Of a DNA stretch of 7,499 bases, positions 1-6,621 are shown one piece after another. This DNA is from an uncultured Lactobacillus sp. (lineage in GTDB: Bacteria > Bacillota > Bacilli > Lactobacillales > Lactobacillaceae): the NCBI GenBank assembly GCA_947252915.1, contig CAMXWI010000041.1, positions 1 to 7,499 on the forward strand, written 5' to 3'. The position numbers and the translations under genes are program-made. The notes below the pieces were generated by a model. The model was not told where the DNA came from, searched no databases, and was given only the letters and a program-made list of their open reading frames with translations. The first letter of the stretch is position 1. Each line of letters begins with the position of its first letter.

Positions 1-15
1 GTGTATAAGAGACAG
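1..15. other. Nextera/Tn5 mosaic-end adapter remnant (artefact)
   Basis: The first 15 bases, GTGTATAAGAGACAG, are identical to the 3' end of the 19-bp Tn5 mosaic end used in Nextera tagmentation libraries. They sit exactly at the sequence edge, as expected for an untrimmed adapter at a contig end. They are not genomic. They extend the rhomboid reading frame by five false residues (LSLIH). Genomic sequence starts at base 16. Confidence 0.93.
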
Positions 16-639
16 AATTAATATAGTGCCACTAAGAAAACGCTTTAGCAAGTCTATTTTGCCAATTTTTGTTGAACCTAACATCCCAGCACTTAAAAGC
101 CCCCCAAAAAAGCCGCCCAAGTGCCCTGCTAAATCAACTCCGGGCATTAACAAGTCCGCTCCAAAATTAAAAATCACCAGGATAAAAAATTGACGGGCAA
201 TTTGACGAACTAAAAGATTGTCTCGAAAAACAATTCCTAACATAATAAAAGCCCCAAAGAGGCCAAACAACCCTGTACTAGCCCCGGCACTCACTGAATT
301 AACCGGCTGCATCAACATACTAAACAAATTGCCGCTAACAACGCTCACTAAGTAAATTATTAGCATTCGCCAATGACCAAAGAGTGTTTCCACATACATC
401 CCTAAAAAGTACAAGGTCAGCATATTAATTACTAAATGCTGAATACCAATATGAAGGAAACCAGCAGTTAACAATCGCCACCATTGGCCTTGTAAAATCA
501 GCGGGGTATCCTTGGCACCTGAATGAATTAAAACCGCCAGGTTCGTTGATCCACCTTGGACTACCGTCCATAAATAACAGCCAACACAAATTACAATTAA
601 CGTAATTGTAACCGGCATTTGTCGTAAAGAATTTTTCAT
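16..639 (-). CDS. Rhomboid family intramembrane serine protease, 3' end missing
   Basis: A polytopic membrane protease that cleaves transmembrane substrates within the bilayer. The first 208 residues are visible, starting MKNSLRQMPV; the C-terminus is lost at the contig end and the frame is open through the adapter. Rhomboid signatures are present in order: a Trp-Arg motif (GQWWRLLTAGFLH, about residues 51-63), the HxxxxHLxxNM segment with Asn72 as likely oxyanion-hole residue, the serine motif GASTGLFG with catalytic Ser121, and AGHLGG with catalytic His173, giving the usual Ser-His dyad. About six hydrophobic segments alternate with short loops, and the length suggests the compact six-helix form without a TPR tail. 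ATG at 637-639 is preceded by AGAGG (646-650), which overlaps the stop of the cyclo-ligase gene. The two genes are 9 bp apart and probably translationally coupled. The family assignment is firm; the substrate is unknown. Confidence 0.93.
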
Positions 640-648
640 ACCACGCCT

Positions 649-1206
649 CTATCGTTCATCACTAGCGAGATTAACCACCCGATCCATTGGAATATCAAAC
701 TCTTCTACGGCCCATTCATCCTCATCTGCCAATTGGGTGTTCAAAGCTAGCGCTAACTTAGGGCCGTGGTATTTAGTTAAATAACGGTCATAGTAACCAC
801 CGCCAAATCCTAAACGTTTTCCGGATAGCGTAAAGGCAACTCCCGGAACTACCATGAGATCAATATCATCAGGAGTAACGACCTGGCCATTGACCGGCTC
901 TAATACCCCAAAGTGGCTCTCACTAAACTGTGTTTCCTCGGTAAGCGTTACAAATTCCATTTGACGATGAGGAAGCGTACGCGGGACCACAACTTGTTGT
1001 CCCTTATGCCGCGCATGGAGAATAATTGGTGCAGTATTAATTTCAAAAGATTGACTTAACGTAATTGCAATCATTTGAGCACTTACCCATTCTGGCTGAT
1101 CGTATAATTTAGAAGCGAGCTGTTTTTCTTCTTCCAAACGGGTATTGAGATCCAATTGTTGCAGTCGAGCTATATATGCCTGACGCATTTCCTTTTTGCT
1201 GTACAT
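649..1206 (-). CDS. yqgN: 5-formyltetrahydrofolate cyclo-ligase (MTHFS)
   Basis: A cytoplasmic enzyme that converts 5-formyltetrahydrofolate to 5,10-methenyltetrahydrofolate using ATP, returning the storage folate to one-carbon metabolism. At 185 residues it has the normal family length. Visible signatures are SFEINT (about residues 52-57), matching the folate-binding E-I-x-T region; PGVAFT followed by GKRLGFGGGYYDR (about 121-141), the diagnostic nucleotide/phosphate-binding loop; and DIPMDRVV near the C-terminus. ATG at 1204-1206 has a near-ideal AAGGAGG at 1213-1219. The gene has its own TATAAT promoter just upstream and lies after the rpmG terminator, so it probably begins a new transcription unit that continues into the rhomboid gene. 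The symbol follows the Bacillus subtilis orthologue. Confidence 0.95.
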   Translation of the reverse strand: MYSKKEMRQAYIARLQQLDLNTRLEEEKQLASKLYDQPEWVSAQMIAITLSQSFEINTAPIILHARHKGQQVVVPRTLPHRQMEFVTLTEETQFSESHFGVLEPVNGQVVTPDDIDLMVVPGVAFTLSGKRLGFGGGYYDRYLTKYHGPKLALALNTQLADEDEWAVEEFDIPMDRVVNLASDER

Positions 1207-1238
1207 GGTTATCCTCCTTGAAATAGTTAACGGGCACT

Positions 1239-1267
1239 ATTATACCGATGATCAAATTGAATGAAAA
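1239..1267 (-). promoter_or_regulatory. Predicted sigma-A promoter of the cyclo-ligase/rhomboid unit
   Basis: On the minus strand there is a perfect -10 TATAAT at 1239-1244. A 17-bp spacer upstream is a partial -35, TTTTCA (4 of 6 matches to TTGACA), at 1262-1267. It lies between the rpmG terminator and the ribosome binding site of the cyclo-ligase gene, giving a leader of about 25-30 nt. Position and -10 quality make it credible; the -35 is weak. Confidence 0.7.
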
Positions 1268-1280
1268 GGCCAATGGTAGC

Positions 1281-1313
1281 AAAAAACGTCATGGAATGAA
1301 TTCCATGACGTTT
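1281..1313 (-). terminator. Rho-independent terminator after rpmG
   Basis: A perfect 13-bp stem: left arm 1284-1296, TGAA loop 1297-1300, right arm 1301-1313. Read on the minus strand the stem runs directly into six T residues (the last three of the stem plus 1281-1283). It sits 12 bp past the rpmG stop, so it ends rpmG transcripts. The plus-strand side has only a short T run and no plus-strand gene to serve. Confidence 0.88.
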
Positions 1314-1325
1314 CATGCATCTACC

Positions 1326-1475
1326 TTACTTAGTTTCGCGATGTAAGGTAACCTTACGTTCCCGTGGGCAGTACTTCTTTAATTCGAGCCGGTCGGGATT
1401 GTTACGACGGTTCTTACTAGTTAAGTAAGTCCGTTCGTGGCATTCAGTGCATTCAAGTGTGATATTTACACGCAT
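1326..1475 (-). CDS. rpmG: 50S ribosomal protein L33
   Basis: A small protein of the large ribosomal subunit near the tRNA exit site. It has 49 residues, the usual bacterial length, beginning [20 protein letters not shown] and ending TLHRETK, both typical of L33. The first zinc-ribbon half is present (Cys9 and Cys12 in CTEC), but the second half reads CPRE, with Cys36 present and Glu39 where a zinc-binding L33 has its fourth cysteine. It is therefore a degenerate, 'C-minus'-like paralogue that probably does not bind zinc in the classical way. ATG at 1473-1475 has TTGGAGG at 1484-1490. The gene lies between the PBP gene and a strong terminator. Bacteria with such forms often carry another rpmG elsewhere, which this window cannot show. 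Confidence 0.95.
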   Translation of the reverse strand: MRVNITLECTECHERTYLTSKNRRNNPDRLELKKYCPRERKVTLHRETK

Positions 1476-1507
1476 TGTTTTTGCCTCCAAACTTAATTTT
1501 ATTTTTA

Positions 1508-1544
1508 ACGAGAATACGTTATTTAATACGTAACCCTAACTCGT
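1508..1544 (-). promoter_or_regulatory. Possible structured leader of rpmG mRNA
   Basis: Two nested inverted repeats: outer arms ACGAG (1508-1512) and CTCGT (1540-1544), inner arms TACGT (1515-1519) and ACGTA (1528-1532), with a small asymmetric internal loop and an 8-nt apical loop. They would fold at the 5' end of the transcript from the predicted rpmG promoter and leave the ribosome binding site at 1484-1490 free. The arms are only 5 bp each, so chance is a real alternative. It could be a stabilising leader, an autoregulatory site or a protein-binding dyad. Confidence 0.3.
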
Positions 1545-1547
1545 ACA

Positions 1548-1576
1548 ACTATATCATTAATTCGTAAGTTTGACCA
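1548..1576 (-). promoter_or_regulatory. Predicted rpmG promoter
   Basis: In the 141-bp gap between the PBP stop and rpmG, the minus strand has -10 TATAGT (1548-1553, 5 of 6 matches to TATAAT), a 17-bp spacer and -35 TGGTCA (1571-1576, 4 of 6 matches to TTGACA). I see no convincing terminator between the PBP gene and this site, so rpmG may be transcribed both from here and by read-through from the PBP gene. Confidence 0.5.
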
Positions 1577-1616
1577 GTTTTTTACCAAAGTTTGTTAAGG
1601 TTTTTTCCTTGACACT

Positions 1617-3668
1617 TTATTGACTTGTCTTATCACTTTGAACATCTTTCCAATAAGCTTGGAAAATCTGCTTAGCCATCGTCAGGTTATTTTCTCCACC
1701 TGAAGCGTTAGCAATCGCCAATGCAACCACTACTTGTGGTTTATCTGATGGCGCATAACCAGCAAAACTTAGCGTTTCAGTACTTTGTTTCTTGTAGAAG
1801 GTTTCCGCCGTCCCCGTCTTCGCAGAAATGGATGGCTTAACACTGCTTAATGACTTAGCAGTCGTGTAAGAATTCGTCCCGTGGGTAACTAAATACAATC
1901 CCCGCCGAACTAGCTCAAAATACGACTTTGGTGCTGGGATCACCTGTTGAACCTGAGGTTGTGCAGTATAGGTAATGTTTCCTAACTCACCATTGGACTT
2001 GGTTCCCCGAATTTCCTTAACAATGTATGGTTTCATCCGGTAACCACCGTTTGCAATGGTCGACATGTACTGTGCTAACTGGATAGTAGTGTAACCATCG
2101 TAGTTCCCATATGATAAGTCCAGTGCAGAACCAATATTTTTCTTTTTCGATGGTCCTTTATAACCAGATACTTCCCCAGGGAGGTCAATTCCGGTCTTTT
2201 GCCCTAAACCAAACATGTTGTAGTAGTAACGCATCTTAGTGAAAATGCTTGGCTTCAAAGTCAACTGTGCGCCACTATGGTAGTTCATGCCACCTTCCTT
2301 CATTGCAATTTGCATCATGTAGGAGTTAGATGACACTTCTAGTGCTTCTGGCGCGCTTAATGCCATGCTTGCTGATCCTGATTTGTTAAACCAAGAACTC
2401 TTCACTGAGGTCCCAGCGACCTTAATTGGTGTATCCGTTAACGTATTATTCTCTGGTGTGATTACTTTTTCCATCAATCCACCCATAATTGTGGCTGGCT
2501 TGACAACTGATCCCATTGTAATGGGGTGATTGATTGCCCCAATTTGATCATCGGTCATTTTACCGGTTGATGGATTACGATCGATTCCGCCCATCGCGTA
2601 AATGGCGCCCGTATATGGATTCATAACTACGGCATAAACCCCCGTCGAGTTACCACCTGCCGGAAAGTTACTCTTGAGAATCTTTTGCACATCATTTTGG
2701 AATTTGGCATTAACGGTCAAGACCAGATTGTCACCCTTTTTACCTGGATAAGTTACTTTCGTCTTCGTGACATTATTGCCACTAGTTGTGACCTGAGTTT
2801 GTGACTTCGATCCAGCAAGAGTGGCCTGATATTGCTTCTCAAGGTAGCTTTGTCCGACATTATCATTCCGTGAATACCCTTGTGACAATAAGCTATTGAC
2901 TTCATCACTCGGTAATCCGGTCGTCGAAACCGTCCCGGCTAAACTCTTAACATCTTTACCAGATGGGTAATTTCGCGACCAAGAAGTTCCAATTTTGACA
3001 CCAGGCATTTCACTCAAGTGTTCACTAACTTCCGCTAGTTCCTTGGCTGATACATTCTTAGATTTAATATAGGTAGTTGAAAGTGAGTAGGCACCGCTCA
3101 TTGAGCCATAAATCATTGCCTTATTCTTTTCACTCTTCGTCAGTTTAAAGTAGTGGGGGTGGCGATTTAAGTAATCAATTGCATCATCATACTGACTAGA
3201 ACTATCGGTACTCTTCGCTAATTTGATTACGGTTTTTAAATGTTGTTTATCAGCTAAGTAATAATCTTGCTGATTCCGCGTTGTCAAACGACTAGTCGGT
3301 ACCGTTAAATAGTTACCAAGCCGGTTGGCAATTTTGTACAAGTCATCACTATCAACATTTTGCCCCTTGGTATATGTGATAGCCTGGGTTGCCTGATTAC
3401 CAACCATCACTTTACCGGTGGCATCATAGATCATTCCCCGTTGAACATTATTCGTTTGTGTCGTGGTGTCAGAACGCTTGACCTCTGCCTTGTAAGAAGC
3501 TCCGTTCAACACCTGTAAATAGAACAGTCGGACGGCAAGCGCAAGCAGTAGCAAGCCGACAATCCACAAAAGAAAGTTTAACCGAAATGGGATTGCGGAC
3601 TTGGCTGTCTTATTTCGTGAGCGAGAACGAAATTTAAAAAGTCCTTTAAAGCGATTCAAAAAATTCAC
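1617..3668 (-). CDS. pbp2b: Class B penicillin-binding protein (PBP2b-like transpeptidase)
   Basis: A membrane-anchored D,D-transpeptidase that cross-links peptidoglycan and is the target of beta-lactams. The 683 residues show a basic cytoplasmic tail (1-29), one transmembrane anchor (about 30-52), the RGMIYD motif of the class B dimerisation domain (78-83), and a C-terminal transpeptidase domain. All three active-site motifs are intact: SVVK with nucleophile Ser387 and Lys390, SSN at 446-448, and KTGT at 617-620. No PASTA domain follows. Length and lack of PASTA repeats suggest the elongation-type PBP2b/PbpA group working with RodA rather than the divisome FtsI/PBP2x group; that subgrouping and the symbol are inference. 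The start is GTG (3666-3668) with AAGGAG at 3677-3682, 8 nt away; an ATG 7 nt upstream is out of frame and too close to the ribosome binding site. It is divergent from the YfhO gene and followed by rpmG. Confidence 0.93.
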   Translation of the reverse strand: MNFLNRFKGLFKFRSRSRNKTAKSAIPFRLNFLLWIVGLLLLALAVRLFYLQVLNGASYKAEVKRSDTTTQTNNVQRGMIYDATGKVMVGNQATQAITYTKGQNVDSDDLYKIANRLGNYLTVPTSRLTTRNQQDYYLADKQHLKTVIKLAKSTDSSSQYDDAIDYLNRHPHYFKLTKSEKNKAMIYGSMSGAYSLSTTYIKSKNVSAKELAEVSEHLSEMPGVKIGTSWSRNYPSGKDVKSLAGTVSTTGLPSDEVNSLLSQGYSRNDNVGQSYLEKQYQATLAGSKSQTQVTTSGNNVTKTKVTYPGKKGDNLVLTVNAKFQNDVQKILKSNFPAGGNSTGVYAVVMNPYTGAIYAMGGIDRNPSTGKMTDDQIGAINHPITMGSVVKPATIMGGLMEKVITPENNTLTDTPIKVAGTSVKSSWFNKSGSASMALSAPEALEVSSNSYMMQIAMKEGGMNYHSGAQLTLKPSIFTKMRYYYNMFGLGQKTGIDLPGEVSGYKGPSKKKNIGSALDLSYGNYDGYTTIQLAQYMSTIANGGYRMKPYIVKEIRGTKSNGELGNITYTAQPQVQQVIPAPKSYFELVRRGLYLVTHGTNSYTTAKSLSSVKPSISAKTGTAETFYKKQSTETLSFAGYAPSDKPQVVVALAIANASGGENNLTMAKQIFQAYWKDVQSDKTSQ

Positions 3669-3686
3669 TTGACATTCTCCTTCATT

Positions 3687-3702
3687 GTTAGAAAATTCTA
3701 AC
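3687..3702. promoter_or_regulatory. Perfect inverted repeat at the PBP transcription start (operator candidate)
   Basis: GTTAGAA and TTCTAAC form perfect 7-bp arms around a 2-bp AA centre. The predicted PBP -10 box ends only 5 bp away, so the repeat would cover about +1 to +15 of the transcript. That is where a repressor would block initiation. With only 2 nt between arms it is better placed as a DNA dyad than as a long RNA hairpin. The bound protein is unknown. Confidence 0.5.
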
Positions 3703-3707
3703 TTTTC

Positions 3708-3735
3708 ATTTTAAAGATTATCGATGGTCATTCAA
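3708..3735 (-). promoter_or_regulatory. Predicted promoter of the PBP gene
   Basis: Minus-strand -10 TAAAAT at 3708-3713 (5 of 6) with -35 TTGAAT at 3730-3735 (4 of 6) and a 16-bp spacer. Predicted transcription start is near 3701, giving a leader of about 33 nt that carries the AAGGAG ribosome binding site. The region is AT-rich, so other -10-like matches exist; this is the best paired one I found. Confidence 0.55.
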
Positions 3736-3780
3736 GCTAATAACCAAAATTATTCCATATTAAAGTAACGGTGTTAATAA

Positions 3781-3807
3781 TACTCCCTTTTTAAGCAAAA
3801 GTGAGTA
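3781..3807. repeat. Imperfect inverted repeat in the divergent control region
   Basis: Arms at 3781-3791 (TACTCCCTTTT) and 3797-3807 (AAAAGTGAGTA) pair over 10 of 11 positions with one mismatch, around the 5-nt centre TAAGC. It lies upstream of both predicted promoters, about 45 bp from the PBP -35 and 68 bp from the YfhO -10. It could be a regulator site shared by the two divergent genes, or the remains of a terminator; neither strand has the uninterrupted T run a strong terminator needs. Confidence 0.4.
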
Positions 3808-3872
3808 CTTTAACAGTGATTTAATTAAATTTAAAACCTTCATGATAACCAATGTTGAAAAAAGTATCCTGT

Positions 3873-3880
3873 TATATAAT
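3873..3880 (+). promoter_or_regulatory. Predicted -10 of the YfhO gene promoter
   Basis: TATAAT at 3875-3880 within TATATAAT, followed 16 bp later by the ribosome binding site. A TTGAAA lies upstream at 3855-3860, but the 14-bp spacer is shorter than normal, so the -35 is uncertain. A transcript starting near 3887 would exclude the ATG at 3852 and have a leader of about 22 nt before the TTG at 3909. Confidence 0.55.
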
Positions 3881-3896
3881 ACAAGCTAGTTTATTT

Positions 3897-3911
3897 GAGG
3901 TGATTTTATTG
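3897..3911 (+). promoter_or_regulatory. Ribosome binding site and TTG that decide the YfhO start
   Basis: GAGGTGA at 3897-3903 is correctly spaced (8 nt from GAGG) before TTG at 3909-3911. The in-frame ATG at 3852 has no purine-rich site before it. The TTG start gives a short basic tail, MFKKHSQMQ, directly before the first membrane helix, a normal N-terminus for this family. Confidence 0.75.
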
Positions 3912-6521
3912 TTTAAAAAACACAGCCAAATGCAATCATCATTGTTAATTGCATTCTTTATTCCGGTGATTATCATGGGGAGCTATTTTGCTTACCGACA
4001 AATGGCCCCCTTCGGTCAAAATTCGATTTTAACTGTTGACCTTGGACAACAGTACGTCGACTTCTTGGCCGCCTTTCGAAATTTAGTTCTTCACCACCCA
4101 ACTAGTTTATTTTACTCCTTTTCTAAGGGGCTTGGCGGTGAAATGCTCGGTACCAATGCTTACTATCTATTTAGCCCCCTCAATCTACTTCTCTTGTTTT
4201 TTCCTGGACCGTCACTTTCATCTGGGATCCTAATCCTTGTACTGCTCAAATATGGATTCGCTAGTCTGAGCTTTTGTTGGTTAATTCAACGTTGGCACCT
4301 CCAAACACCACCCCGTAGCTGGGCCTTTGCAACGGCCTATGCCCTCATGGGGTGGATGATTGCCAATCAGTTAAACATTCTTTGGCTAGATGTTCTTTTC
4401 TTACTGCCCCTTGTAATTAACGGTCTGCTCCGTTTAATTAACAATCAGAGTCCATGGCGTTATGTTGGTTGGTTAACTCTTACCATCTTGGATAACTACT
4501 ATATGGCCTGGATGGTCGCTATTTTTACTGTCCTCTTCTTTATTTGGCAAACTACTCGTCAATTTAGTAACTGGTCCCATTTGGGAAAAATTACGGGACG
4601 CTTCTGCTTCTTTTTACTCGTCAGCGGCTTACTTAGTTCTATCGTAACGCTCCCGACCATTTATGCACTAACCCAAAGCAAGGGGACCTATACGGAGCAA
4701 AAAATTAAATGGGCATTTGAATATCAGCCACTCAAGATTCTAGCTAAATTAGTGCCGGGATCATTCAATTTTGGCCAAATGCCTTCTGGACAACCAAACA
4801 TTTACGTTGGCATGCTATTCATCATTGGAGCCTGTCTCTACTTCATCTACAGTCATGACCATTGGCCGGCCAAATTAACAGCATTGTTGATCTCTGCCCT
4901 GTTAATTTTCTCCTTCTGTTTTCAACCATTAGACTTACTTTGGCACCTCGGACAATTTCCCGTCTGGTACCCATCCCGTTTTTCGTTTGTTTTCTGTTTC
5001 TGGGTTCTTTACCTAGCCGCAATGACTCTAAAACCCGACCTTAAAATCAACTGGTATGTAGCGGGTGGTTTATTGATCCTCATTTGTGCAATTACAACTT
5101 ATTTGTGGTTAAACAAAGCTCATTTTTCATACATCAATTCATCCCAACTGGCAATTGGTCTCTGTTTTGCTCTGATCAGCATTTGTCTACTCCTGATTGA
5201 TTATCACCACGCACCTAAAATGACGGACCTACTGTTTGTCCTATTAGTTATAGTTGATGTGACAAGTAATTCGGCCATCTCACTCAATCATATCTCGTAC
5301 GTATCTCAACCCGAGTTTGGTAACTATACAACTGCAATGAACCAAGCTGTTCGTAAAACCAAACAGGGGGACCATTCTTGGTACAGAATTGCTAAAAACT
5401 TCATGCGCACTAAAGATGATCCATTTCAAAGTGACTATTACGGCGGTGAACACTTTGGCTCCACAATGGAACCAGCCGTTTCAACTTTCATGGGTACAAT
5501 TGGTCAGCCAGCCGGCGATGGTTTCATTACCTACTCTAATGGAACCCAAGTTACAGATTCTTTATTAGGCTTCAAATACTTTCTAACTGCCCGTCATCAT
5601 GGTCAAGTGAATGGTAATCAAGTTCTACCCATTACCAGTACTAGAATGGATTGGCATCGTCTCCGCGATTATCACCACACCAAGTTAGTAAATATTAAGG
5701 AAAATCCGAACGCTCTCCCCATTGCTTTTGGGGCTAGCAAAAAAATCCTTAATTTCCATGACGTGACATTAGATCCGCTCAGCTACCAATCACAAATTTA
5801 TCAATTATTAGCTGGGCAGTCAGCTAATAATCGTCTCTTTAACGTTCAAAACTTTGACCACGTGACATTCAAAAACGTTCAAAGTGCCAAACAAATTACT
5901 GGCACCACTTTTACACGCAGAGAACCGTCGCAATCCGCCAGCGTCACCCTCCACTTTACACCGCAAACCAATGACTCTTATTACATGACTCTTGGTGCAA
6001 GCGTCAAAAGTGTTGCTTCAATTAAAATTAATGGGCGCCCGCTGGATCAATATCCGACCTATCACAATACCATCGTGATTAATTTGGCTCACCAACAAAA
6101 GGGCAAATCCATTAGTATTCAATTCAAACTCAAAAAGCAGGCTTTATGGATGCAAAACGTCAGTCTGTACCGACTTAATGGTCAAGCCTTCCAGCATTCC
6201 CGCAAAGCTTTGCAAAGTGCCGGCTTACGCGTGACCAGTTACCGCGCTAATCAAATTAAAGGAACAGTAACTATACGGAAACCGCACCAATTTTTGATGA
6301 CCACCATCCCTTATGCAAAGGGCTGGCATGTTAAAGTGGATAATCATTCTGTCACGCCATTTAAGGTCATTGGTACTTTCATGGGGATTCCAATGAATTC
6401 AGGGACCCATCGTGTTACCATGACTTACATTCCGCCATTGCTCATCCCAGGAACGTTGATTAGTCTAATTACCCTCATCATGTGCTGCTGGTACCAAAAA
6501 CGACGACCAAATCGGCAATAA
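3909..6521 (+). CDS. yfhO: YfhO family multi-pass membrane protein (GT-C-like glycosyltransferase)
   Basis: YfhO proteins are large polytopic proteins with a GT-C-like membrane core. In Bacillus subtilis and Listeria, YfhO with a CsbB-type partner is implicated in adding sugar to lipoteichoic acid from a lipid-linked donor on the outer face. From TTG the protein has 870 residues, normal for the family. An N-terminal helix (about 10-29) leads into a first outer loop with VDLGQQYVDF (43-52), whose Asp44 is the likely GT-C catalytic acid. About 12 more helices follow to about residue 450, including WYPSRFSF (about 353-360), a typical family motif. A long extracellular part (about 460-840) is rich in Asn, Thr and aromatic residues, and a C-terminal anchor (about 843-862) ends in KRRPNRQ. 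No CsbB-like flippase gene adjoins it, so sugar and acceptor are unknown. An ATG at 3852 would add 19 residues but lies upstream of the predicted -10. Confidence 0.9.
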   Translation: MFKKHSQMQSSLLIAFFIPVIIMGSYFAYRQMAPFGQNSILTVDLGQQYVDFLAAFRNLVLHHPTSLFYSFSKGLGGEMLGTNAYYLFSPLNLLLLFFPGPSLSSGILILVLLKYGFASLSFCWLIQRWHLQTPPRSWAFATAYALMGWMIANQLNILWLDVLFLLPLVINGLLRLINNQSPWRYVGWLTLTILDNYYMAWMVAIFTVLFFIWQTTRQFSNWSHLGKITGRFCFFLLVSGLLSSIVTLPTIYALTQSKGTYTEQKIKWAFEYQPLKILAKLVPGSFNFGQMPSGQPNIYVGMLFIIGACLYFIYSHDHWPAKLTALLISALLIFSFCFQPLDLLWHLGQFPVWYPSRFSFVFCFWVLYLAAMTLKPDLKINWYVAGGLLILICAITTYLWLNKAHFSYINSSQLAIGLCFALISICLLLIDYHHAPKMTDLLFVLLVIVDVTSNSAISLNHISYVSQPEFGNYTTAMNQAVRKTKQGDHSWYRIAKNFMRTKDDPFQSDYYGGEHFGSTMEPAVSTFMGTIGQPAGDGFITYSNGTQVTDSLLGFKYFLTARHHGQVNGNQVLPITSTRMDWHRLRDYHHTKLVNIKENPNALPIAFGASKKILNFHDVTLDPLSYQSQIYQLLAGQSANNRLFNVQNFDHVTFKNVQSAKQITGTTFTRREPSQSASVTLHFTPQTNDSYYMTLGASVKSVASIKINGRPLDQYPTYHNTIVINLAHQQKGKSISIQFKLKKQALWMQNVSLYRLNGQAFQHSRKALQSAGLRVTSYRANQIKGTVTIRKPHQFLMTTIPYAKGWHVKVDNHSVTPFKVIGTFMGIPMNSGTHRVTMTYIPPLLIPGTLISLITLIMCCWYQKRRPNRQ

Positions 6522-6550
6522 TCTTAATTCCCGGAAAAGCCTTATAATAC

Positions 6551-6600
6551 AATAACAGCCGCGCCAGTTCTGAATCAACTGAACTGACGCGGTTATTTTC
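6551..6600. terminator. Bidirectional terminator between convergent genes
   Basis: Left arm 6551-6570 and right arm 6581-6597 pair around a 10-nt loop, with strong CAGTTC/GAACTG and CGCG/CGCG cores, a 3-nt bulge on the left arm and one mismatch. The mismatch is C-A in the plus-strand RNA but a G-U pair in the minus-strand RNA. The plus-strand copy is followed by TTATTTTC and ends YfhO transcripts; the minus-strand copy would end those of the DUF421 gene. It fills most of the 100-bp gap between the two converging stop codons. Confidence 0.8.
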
Positions 6601-6621
6601 AAATCCACTAATTGATTGAAC

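Noticed and set aside
1561..1610. Possible terminator between the PBP gene and rpmG
   Set aside because: T and A runs are present but the only complementary arms are about 3-4 bp; no stable stem precedes a T run on the minus strand.
3820..3836. AT-rich palindrome TTTAATTAAA as a possible operator
   Set aside because: Low-complexity A/T self-complementarity in an AT-rich intergenic stretch; at most an UP-element-like sequence, with no independent support.
4862..5044. 60-codon plus-strand reading frame
   Set aside because: It lies wholly inside the YfhO gene in another frame, has no ribosome binding site and resembles no family; it is a shadow of the real gene.
6543..6548. TATAAT promoter-like box after the YfhO stop
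   Set aside because: It lies just before a terminator with no plus-strand gene beyond and has no good -35; chance match in AT-rich sequence.
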